Assembly: GCA_021495925.1 (NCBI GenBank)
Contig: JAKEKT010000012.1
Coordinates: 481,440-545,439 of the forward strand
Origin: Diplodia intermedia
Taxonomy: Eukaryota; Ascomycota; Dothideomycetes; Botryosphaeriales; Botryosphaeriaceae
DNA: 64,000 nucleotides
Reading direction: 5' to 3'
Shown: piece by piece, positions 55,866-64,000 of the stretch
Position numbering within the stretch: the first letter of the stretch is position 1
Layout: every line of letters begins with the position of its first letter
Notes under the pieces: model-generated
Told to the model about the DNA's origin: nothing
Database searches by the model: none
Seen by the model: the letters and a program-made list of their open reading frames with translations, nothing else
Made by a program: the position numbers and the translations under genes

Positions 55866-56496
55866 TCTGTCGGTCGTAATACGCGTTGGGTGTTCCCGGT
55901 AGCTCAAGCATGGGATATCTGTCCTTTTGATTCCCCACGGGCTGATGCGGAAACGAAATTTTGGCCTAGGGAGCCCGTCTGGTGTCGAAATCTTGCTGCA
56001 CCGAAGGGTAGTGGCTCGGTTTTTGAGACCTGTGGTGCCATTGTGAGCAGCGAACTGTGCCACCTAGAATGACTTTACCATACCAACTTTGCTAGTGGAG
56101 AGTAGCGACGAGCAAGTGGGGTGGAATTGAGTGCGCGATATTGCTCAGGGACTATCAAGGCTCGGGCGTCAGAGTCGTGCTCGTAGCTGATCAGAGATAC
56201 GGACGAACGTCGCGCGGGAGCTTATGTAGTAGGCGCATGGTCCGTGCGGCAATGTTCGGCAGCCGCATCGCGACGCGCGCGCGAACACCTCCGTCACTGC
56301 TATCGTCTTCCTCGACTTTTGCACCCCAACGCCCCTCCACTTATCACCGCCTGCCGCAGTTGCTTCGACGCGCACTCGGAGCCCCTTTCTGCCGGAGAAT
56401 CGGATCGCCATGCGCCGCTAGCCCCTCCCGCTGTGAAGACCAGAACTCAGCTCCACTACTCGCCTGTACCGCCGTTCGTCCTCTTTTCCACGCACC
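55866..56496. other. divergent promoter region (membrane protein / TAF6)
   Basis: No additional gene supported. The upstream part may hold a 5' exon of the membrane-protein gene. Confidence 0.5.
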
Positions 56497-57898
56497 ATGT
56501 CGGTCTGGAACCCCGACAACATTAAAGATGTCGCTGAGTCGGTAGGAATCGCCTCGCTCAGCGACGACGTCGCCGAGGACCTGGCCCGCGACGTCGAGTT
56601 CAGGATCGGCCAGGTGCTGGAGGAAGCTCTAAAGTTCATGCGCCACTCCAAGCGGACCACCCTGAGCACACAGGACGTTTCTCAGGCTCTGCGTGTCTTG
56701 GACGTCGAACCGCTCTACGGCTACGAATCAACACGTCCGCTGCGTTTTGGCGAGGCGTCCATGGGGCCCGGCCAGCCGCTATTCTACGTCGAGGACGAGG
56801 AAGTCGACTTTGAGAAGCTCATCAATGCCCCGCTACCCAAGGTGCCCCGCGAAATCTCATTCACAGGTGAGCTTGCAGACCCAGGTCGCCTCCCGCGCCA
56901 CCCCACGCTGACCATCTGCAGCACACTGGCTCGCACTCGAGGGCGTCCAGCCCGCCATTGCCCAAAACCCCACCTCCGCCGATTCGCGGCACCAAGACCT
57001 CCTCCCCAAAGGACCAGGCGCAAACCCACACCTCGCGGCGGTCAACGGCTACGACAACGTGGCAGTCAAGCCCCTGGTCAAGCATGTCATCTCCAAGGAG
57101 CTGCAGCTGTACTTTGACCGCATCGTGAGCGCCCTCGGCGATGCCGATAACGAAGAGTGGCGGGCGCAGGCGCTGGGCAGTCTCCGGACGGACCCCGGCC
57201 TTCACCAGCTGGTGCCGTACTTTGTGCAGTACATAGCGGAGAAGGTGACGCATAACATGAAGGACCTGTTCATCCTCACGCAGATGATGCATATGACGTC
57301 GGCGCTGCTCACCAATCCCAGCCTCTACATGGACGCCTATATCACAGGACTGGTCGCACCGGTGCTGACGTGTCTGATGGGCAAGCGGTTGGGCACGGGC
57401 TCGGAGGGTAACCCTCTGGCGCACTTCGACCTGCGCGATCTGGCGGGCACCATCATCATCGAGATCGCGAAGCGGTACGGCAACTCATCGCAGACGCTCA
57501 AGAAGCGGCTGGCGGGCACGCTGTGCAAAAACTTCCTGGATGACAAGAAGCCGTGCGGGACGCACTACGGAGCGATTCTGGGACTACAGGGCATCATGGG
57601 CCCGGACGGGGCCAAGTTCCTCGTTCTACCGAACCTCAAGCTCTTTGACGCGGTGCTAAAGGAGCGGCTGGTGGACGAGACCACCAAGGCGGAGGCGGAG
57701 ATGGTGGTGGCGGTGATCCTGCGCGGGCTGCAGTCGATGGAGCGCGGGGCAGCGCCATTGACCAATGGGGTTGCGTCGGACGAGGCGACAAAAGAAAAGC
57801 TGGTGGACAAGATTGGAACGGTGGTTGGGACTAAAGTACTGGAGCTGGGGCGGCCGCGGCTGATCGCTCAGATCCTGGAGACGAACGTGTCGCTATGA
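56497..57898 (+). CDS. taf6: TFIID/SAGA subunit TAF6
   Basis: Two exons, 56497-56866 and 56922-57898, with a 55-nt intron in phase; 448 aa. An N-terminal H4-like histone fold (about residues 5-70: VWNPDNIKDVAESVGI..., DLARDVEFRIGQVLEEA, KRTTLSTQDVSQAL) pairs with TAF9. A conserved linker (EPLYGYES) and the HEAT-repeat C-terminal domain follow, with YFVQYIAEKVTHNMKDL, LMGKRLG and THYGAILGLQGIMGPDG motifs typical of TAF6C. TAF6 is a shared subunit of TFIID and SAGA, nuclear and essential in yeast. Length is within the fungal range. A short insert after the histone fold (Ala/Asn-rich) is not conserved. It is the only clear core housekeeping gene here. Confidence 0.95.
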
Positions 57899-58575
57899 GC
57901 GAAGACTACTACTGCTGGGCCGAGGCGTTCAGGAGGGGCAATGGGCCAAAAGAATATGCAGGCTAGGCGATTCTCTGACTGCGGCAATGGCGTTTGGGCG
58001 ACGAGTCCTCAGTTTCTTCCCTTTCAAACAAATGTACATAACCGGCTGGTGCATGTGCGCAGCTACGCCAGAGCCGGCTAGACAGCGTCAGGAGCTGCAT
58101 AATGCAATGCAGGCGTACGCAACGGCAGGCTGTCAGCGCGGTATCTGCGTCAATGGCAACAGCATGGACGCATCGGAGGCGGCCGCGGCGGCGCACAACG
58201 TCTGCGCCGTGTCGCGTTGGGGCCGTCAACACCAGCGGGCGATCGCAGGGCCAATGGCTGCAGCATGGCAGCCTGCTCTAACGGCGCGGGCTCTGGGCTG
58301 CATGGCGCGCAGCGGATCACGCAGTCGCGGGCGGTCAGTGGCCGGTCGCAACGCCTCCCCGCGTCCTGCTCCTCGGACAACGCATCGGCGCAGCTGCCCG
58401 CCCAACCAGCGCCGAGCCGCACGCCATGACAACGCATGAGCTGCAGGTCACTGGACTGAACGCGCCGTGAGACGACCGCGCAACCTTGGCCCGCGCTGAC
58501 TCGCCAGCCCGTGCCCATGCCCCAGCCCAGCTCCGCAACGCGACCTCGCCGCCGCCAGCCGCCGCCCAAGCCGAC
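57899..58575. other. intergenic region
   Basis: TAF6 3' flank and promoter of the disordered-protein gene. GC-rich, with long shadow frames on the minus strand but no supported gene. Confidence 0.45.
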
Positions 58576-59754
58576 ATGAGCGACCAGTCTACTCGCCCTC
58601 GAAACACCGATGCCCGCCGACAGGCCCTTCCTCTGCCCGCCGGCCTCTGGGGCCCGTCGCCGTCCTCGTCCACCACCGCCGTCTCGCAAGACCCCTCTTC
58701 CTCCACCGCCGCCAACGACGCCTCTTCGACCGCCGCCCAGCGTTTCCCCGGCCTCCGCCAGCTCTACAGCGGTGCCGCGTCCTGGCGCGCCTCGCTTCGC
58801 GGCAAGCCCAAGTCCACCACTACCGAGACTTCCGTCTCCTCGCGCCCCGTCATCGTCAGGACCTACTCCGGCGGGACCTCGTCGTCTCGCGCCCAGCGCG
58901 CCTCGTCGCACATGCCTCAGCGCCCTGTGACGCTGCCGCCCGCAGCCGACTTCTCCTTCGACGGCATCCTGCACGCCGTCGAGCCCGAGATCTCCGGTGC
59001 GATTGATGCCATTGCCGCCATCTGCGCCCGCAGCAAGCTCAGCCTGGCCGACGAGTATGCCGCCCACCGTCCCCCGCACGAGGTCTTCGACCCGGCAATA
59101 CCGCTTGACCTTCAACAGCGGCAGCGCTGGTGGAGCGTTGTGAGGGACACGGCATTGTCGGCCGTGCCCGAGGCCAGCAGCAGCAGCGAGCGCCTTGTCG
59201 GCAGCAGGACTGCCTCGCGCGCCTCCGTCTCGTCTGCTGCCGGCCACAGCTCGCGCGGCAAGAAGAACTCGGCCTATGGGAGCCTGAAGAGCATCGTGTC
59301 CGGAGACAGCAACGCTCGCAAGGGATTGTCTGCCCTGTTCGGCTCCAACGACGGCCATGCCGATGCCGATGACTACCATGACCCCCCGTCGCCTAGTGGG
59401 TTCAACCATGCCGCCCATTGGATGGTGTCAGACTCTACTCGCCCATCCATTACCTTGTCCACTGGCCCCGCCGCCCGAGCTGCGTCCCCGCGTGTATCTT
59501 TGGCCACTTCCGAGGAACCCATGGGGACGAGGGCACCCTCAAGTCTCAACGGTGTTGCTACAACGCATCGTCCACCTCGTTCGCGCTCTACCTCTCTTTC
59601 GACGTGGCTTCCATCTCATCTTGCTGACCGTGGCTCTCGACCTGCCCAACCTGATTCCAATGCTGGTACTGCTGCCGAGAAAAGCCTCAAGGAGCTCCTT
59701 CGAACAACTTCATCATCTGGTGAAGGCCGCAAACCAATGGGCGGTGCAGAATAA
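58576..59754 (+). CDS. Ser-rich, mostly disordered protein, possibly truncated by a stop
   Basis: Intronless, 392 aa from ATG 58576. Composition is Ser/Ala/Thr/Pro-rich with RS/RR phospho-site-like clusters. A central, better-ordered stretch (FDGILHAVEPEISGAIDAI, SLADEYAAHRPPHE, WWSVVRDTALSAV) suggests one short helical domain; I recognise no family. The frame ends in GGAE at TAA 59752-59754. The same frame then stays open 43 codons to 59886 and reads as ordinary protein (KDRQFVPNILVQTL, LFDYPMRP). CAA to TAA at that place would explain this as a truncated gene. No splice pair joins the two parts in phase. It is probably cytosolic or nuclear. Confidence 0.65.
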   Translation: MSDQSTRPRNTDARRQALPLPAGLWGPSPSSSTTAVSQDPSSSTAANDASSTAAQRFPGLRQLYSGAASWRASLRGKPKSTTTETSVSSRPVIVRTYSGGTSSSRAQRASSHMPQRPVTLPPAADFSFDGILHAVEPEISGAIDAIAAICARSKLSLADEYAAHRPPHEVFDPAIPLDLQQRQRWWSVVRDTALSAVPEASSSSERLVGSRTASRASVSSAAGHSSRGKKNSAYGSLKSIVSGDSNARKGLSALFGSNDGHADADDYHDPPSPSGFNHAAHWMVSDSTRPSITLSTGPAARAASPRVSLATSEEPMGTRAPSSLNGVATTHRPPRSRSTSLSTWLPSHLADRGSRPAQPDSNAGTAAEKSLKELLRTTSSSGEGRKPMGGAE

Positions 59755-61635
59755 CGTCAATCTCCTGCCCACAAGGATCGTCAATTCGTGCCGAACATTC
59801 TGGTCCAAACCCTCCCACGCCGACTAACACGTGACCAAGGAACCGATCAGCATAAGTCATTGTTCGATTATCCCATGCGCCCGTAACCATCGATCCGGTG
59901 TGGATTTGCCCCAATATGACACTACCCAACCAACGGATAGGCTGGCCTCCGTTTCTTCGAACATTCCATCTGGAAGCGTTTCCATTTCCCTATTCTCGCT
60001 TGACTTCTACCGGCGGCTCCATTCTGCTTCTGACGATCCCCCTGTGCCACCACGTTGACTGGTTTCTGCTTGTTCCGAGTCTGTACCCGGACACCAAAAG
60101 TTGCTGTGAGCTACGACCTCCCCTTCAACGCCAGCGCGGACCGATGAACCCGAAAAAAAAGGACTGCATTTCCAAGGCGCTCTGCTTCATGGCCCCAGTC
60201 ACTCTGCAGCCTGGATGGCGTTTGCCGCCGGCTTATGCAAGCGACCACTTGTCATCCTGAACTATCGTTCAGTTTTTGGCGACGCTCCTTTTTTTTTTTT
60301 TTTTTTGATGAGCTGATTATACGAATCCCCTTGACCTGGGTAGATTGGTGGCGATTCGTTCTTGATTGACCCTCTTCCTTTGATGGGAGGGTCGGAGGGA
60401 CTTTTGCAGCGCTTTTTCGCAGATGACATACGACTTACGACTTACATGACGAAATGAATTATGCCTTCTTCACAATGGTAGTGCGCTTGTGTACAATGGT
60501 CGATATTGCTTTGGTCACAATGGCCTCGTGTATGCCAGTGATTAGTCTACAACCGGAAATTTATTTCGTTCAGACGACTCTTGGATGAGGAATCAGAAAA
60601 GTAAATTGGGAAAGCACCCATCATGGTCCATTTACCCAGCGCAAGCCTGGCGCTTTGATCACAGCCATGGGTCCCACTCTGAAGCCAGCAAAAGTCCAAG
60701 TACATGCACAGCAGCGGGGCGCAGCTGACTTTCTTCACGTAGGACAGAACCTATATCCCTGTGGACAGTAGCTAATGCATCTCTGAGTGTCGAGCTCAGC
60801 CTCGTCCAAGATGGTACGAAACCGGCCGGGTTCAGCCCAGCTTTCAACGACAATTGGACATGTTGAAAGCTGGCGTCGAGCGAGATCAGATGATGGATGT
60901 TTGGTGAAGGCAAGGGATGAAAGAAAGGTGGAAGGCGAGCTGAATCCACGCGGCTCGTTGCACGCAGAATCCAACAAGTCGGCTGAGAGCGGCCTCCTTG
61001 AGGGCCTTATCGAGGCACAGGGCGGACACAGGGCTGAATACCAAGTGGGATATTATATAGGAAGGACACGTCAATTGATGATGAATGATAGCCCTTAGGG
61101 ATCCATATTGTTACTTGATAGGAGATTAGGTGGCAGAGCCGTTGGGAGACGAGGGCGTAGACAATCATTGTTTGTAGTTGAACAAACACAATGAGCGGAG
61201 CACCAGACATATGTGCCAGTGACCATCTGCCGCAACTCTGGATAACGCAAAGTGGTGTTGTGTGTATCGTAGTTCGTCAGCCTCCATTGCGCTCACAGGG
61301 ATTGAGTCACCACATTCCTCAGCCCTGCGCAGTCTTGGAGTCCTTCATTCTTGCAAATATAGTACGTGTTACTGCGTCGGAGAAATTGGTTGGCCTGTCT
61401 TGATGCTGGGAAACAATTGTGCTGGAGTAATAAGGCAGGTAAGGGCTTTGAATCCGTCGCGTGGAGCATCAATTGAGTCGATTTCGCAACTTTGTATCTC
61501 TTCGTCCTGAAAGTGGCACGCATTATAAAGCCTCACCAGCCGCCTGGGCTCCATCAGTGGTCCATCGGGGGCATATTTCCTTGCTATACCAATTCAGGTC
61601 ACGTCTTGTCGGGATTTCCCCTTCCATACATCAAA
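59755..61635. other. gene-poor spacer
   Basis: Besides the 43-codon in-frame extension (59755-59886) there is a T18 homopolymer (60289-60306) and short frames with no domain. Confidence 0.45.
60289..60306 (+). repeat. T18 homopolymer
   Basis: Eighteen consecutive thymines, seen directly. Confidence 0.9.
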
Positions 61636-63870
61636 ATGAACTCTCCCGACCTTGCACGTGGCGTAGACCACAGCGGGATCTACACTGGCGTTCGGATCAA
61701 TTGGGCACGGAGCCGCATTTTAGGAGCGACACTTACCTTGACAAATCGAGACGGCGCCATACACGTCTCCTTCTTGGCTCTCTTCGCAAGCCTTGCTGGA
61801 ACCGGCCTTTGGAGGATCGCTTGCTTCACCTTCCACTACCTATACTTCACTGAAGCGACCCAGGATGCTCTTTACCACCAACGCCAGGTAGTCCTGCGCA
61901 ATTCGGCCAATGGGATATCGGGATTGTGGAGCTTGACCCGTATTTTGTGGGCTTGGAGACGCGAGAAGGCACAAAAGACTCGCAAACGGCTTATACCGCT
62001 CTTACTATTCACAATTCTACTTGTGAGCGCATCAGAATCTACTGGGACGCTTTCCTCGAAGATAGCAACTGCTATGGCCATGAAGTGATTTTGACCAGCT
62101 CAGTCTGCGGCCCTCTTTCGTTCACCGGGCAAGACTACCAGAATTATCTCCGTTACTTCCTCCTCAGTCAAAATTTTCACATAGCTTCGGCATCGGATTA
62201 CGCCTTGCAATGTTACGCCAAGCAGACGGATTATGAGAATTGTCGACGATACGTTCAGCTGAGATTGCCCACAGCAAGAGTCCGAAATGCATCTTGCCCG
62301 TTCCAAGAGAAGATATGCAAGCTGAAACAAGGATATATCGTCTTCGATACCGGCTATCTTGACAGTCACCATCACCTTGACATAAACACCCCTGTTGAAG
62401 AGCGGGCTCTCGTTCGGAGAGTTACCAGTTGCGCTCCTTTGGAAACTCAAGGGTACACAAAACCAGGCAAGCTACCTACGGATCCTAAATCAAATCACAC
62501 CTACTATTTTTATGGGAATAATGCATTTGATAACCCTCATTACCAACCATCGGGAGCAACCTTCGTGTATCCCAAGACGTTCAAGGAGACAATCCAGTCG
62601 GGCGCTCCTATGTAACCCAGCGACTACACCATTTTGTGAGTATGAACAAGACTCCACCAAACATTGACCTTTTTTGACACTGCATTATTTGGTCGTCCCG
62701 ATTCGTCTACAACGACACGACTTATGCCGGTTCAATGTTCGAGCCGGTTCCAGAGCTAACAAGCAGTGATGCGGACATTTCACTGTTGTTCTTGGCCGCC
62801 AATACAGTAGTTTTTACTACCAACGTCAGCGACCCATGGTATTCAGCAAATCAAGACTGTGGTACCGTGCAGATGGCTCTGGGAGGATATGGGTACAGTT
62901 ATTATAATATACCACGTATTGGCACAGGTGAGGCAGCATCTCCTCTAGCTTGCAAATCACAAATTCAGCTCTGTAACCCAGGCCTACCCGAGAGAAGTCG
63001 CTGTTCGCCATTTGGCGGAATATACGACCAATACAATTTTGCGAACACCTTGTGGGATCATTACAACAGCTCCAACAGCAGCAAGACCGTGGACTGGATC
63101 ACCGATGCAATGATGTGTCTTCCTGATGTGGCTTTCATTTGTTCACTCGGAAAATCAGTCTTACTTTTCAGGTATTCCATGCAGGGAGGAGTGCAAGGAC
63201 CACTCCCGGACAACCAACGGCAGATTGAACTTGAGAATTGGCACAGCATTTCCATAGCCTACATCCAAGAATCGGTCATCTCGATGGCGACAGGTCCTTC
63301 GAGGCCCGATGCGCTGCGCCATCTAGTCCCGCCAAACGGCACGGAGCAGCAAAACCTTTGCAGGAACCAGGCAAGTATACCATTGCTCTTCTCTCTCTCA
63401 AGCCGACTTCCTTGCCAATGAGGCATTAGCTGACCACACCACCCTCTCCCCACCAAAAAGGCGTACTCCCGCGCCCCACTTCAACTTCTCCGTCTTCTGG
63501 CTCGAGCGCCTTCACCCCCTTCCTCGGCACCATCATCACCATCATCCTCTCCTACACCCCGGAAACGCCCATCTGCCACCTTCAACGCCGCCGCTCCCGG
63601 CGCGACGACACCCAACGCCCGCCTCGAGTGGGCCACCAACGACAACACGCTCTCCAGCTGCAGCGTCTTCTCGCGAAACGAAGTTAACTGCGGCATCGGC
63701 GGTCTGGACGGGGCTTGCTGCGACGCCGTTGCCCGTTTACAACCAAACGCGAGCGAGCACCTTTGCCGTTGCTCGACGCCTCCGATCCCGGATCATCCGA
63801 GGCTGAAAGCGCCGGTGTGCGGGACAGTTGACGAGCTGCTGGCCGCCGACGCGCGCCACCCGTGGCGGGT
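61636..63870 (+). pseudogene. frameshifted large membrane-protein gene
   Basis: The N-terminal frame (61636-62088) encodes three hydrophobic segments, the last one around IPLLLFTILLVSAS, then SSKIATAM. Near 62076 the coding sense moves by one base into the next frame (GHEVILTSSVCG), with no GT-AG pair to explain it. That frame ends at TAA 62613-62615, while the coding sense continues in new frames: FVYNDTTYAG (62710), FEPVPELTSSDADISLLFL (62738), and NWHSISIAYIQESVISMATG. After an intron with a GC donor (63371), family-like pieces HFNFSVFWLE, SAFTPFLGTIITIILSYTP, ARLEWATND and LDGACCDAV lie in three different frames. Homologs are large Pezizomycotina membrane proteins with a Cys-rich ectodomain. 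The breaks show loss of function or severe sequence error; its end lies beyond any clear stop. Confidence 0.72.
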
Positions 63871-64000
63871 GAAGGGCAGCATGCCGGGGGGGGCCAGAGG
63901 AGACGGCTCGTCGGCTGGTCCGGTGGCTGGCTGGCTGGCTGGCGGGACGGCTGGCCAACTGCTGACTGCGGCTGAACGCTTCTGCTGCCGTGCGCCGGCC

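Noticed and set aside
61636..62088. A GTGAGC donor at 62023 that might explain the frame change by an intron
   Set aside because: No AG acceptor nearby restores the downstream frame in phase, so a one-base deletion near 62076 explains the data better.

Overview
The window is chromosomal DNA of a filamentous ascomycete (Pezizomycotina). The class is not fixed by what I can see; Sordariomycetes or Dothideomycetes would both fit. The evidence is about 24 protein genes on both strands, short introns (about 40-75 nt) with GTRAGT donors, CTRAC-type branch points and YAG acceptors, monocistronic genes with TATA boxes about 80-160 bp upstream of the ATG, and typical Pezizomycotina families: HET, F-box, DUF3237, SurE-like, YjlB-like cupin, GH43-CBM35, a GPI-anchored wall protein and TAF6. 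No tRNA, rRNA, CRISPR or intact transposon was recognised. Gene models were built by hand from splice signals and reading-frame phase.

Layout. 0.9-5.0 kb: two minus-strand membrane-anchored proteins with large Cys/Asn-rich ectodomains. 6.8-7.5 kb: a YjlB-like cupin. 11.3-12.4 kb: a 2-oxoglutarate/Fe(II) oxygenase. 14.6-17.9 kb: a nine-exon GH43-CBM35 glycosidase and an F-box protein whose stop codons lie one base apart, tail to tail. 19.4-20.6 kb: a GPI wall protein with four exact-length 52-residue repeats. 21.7-24.4 kb: a 78-residue unknown protein and a DUF3237 protein. 27.7-29.0 kb: a pepsin-type secreted protease. 29.5-30.1 kb: two tandem miniature RanBP2-like zinc-finger proteins. 31.8-32.7 kb: a SurE-like phosphatase. 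34.6-35.3 kb: a decayed gene. 36.2-42 kb: a short-chain dehydrogenase lacking the catalytic Tyr, a large membrane protein and an amidohydrolase. 42.6-49.3 kb: a HET protein, an alpha-dioxygenase-like haem protein and a GNAT acetyltransferase. 50.9-54.2 kb: a histidine phosphatase and an arrestin-like protein. 54.7-57.9 kb: a helicase-like fragment, a small membrane protein and TAF6. 58.6-59.9 kb: a disordered protein with a possible premature stop. 61.6-64 kb: a frameshifted large membrane-protein pseudogene.

How the genes relate. This is not a metabolic cluster. Secreted or surface functions (GH43, aspartic protease, GPI protein, SurE-like, DUF3237, membrane ectodomain proteins) are mixed with housekeeping (TAF6) and self-recognition (HET) genes and separated by long, gene-poor spacers. 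Those spacers hold degenerate coding remnants and simple repeats, as expected of an accessory or fast-evolving chromosomal segment. The most distinctive items are the paired mini zinc-finger genes, the broken or truncated genes, and the substituted dehydrogenase active site.
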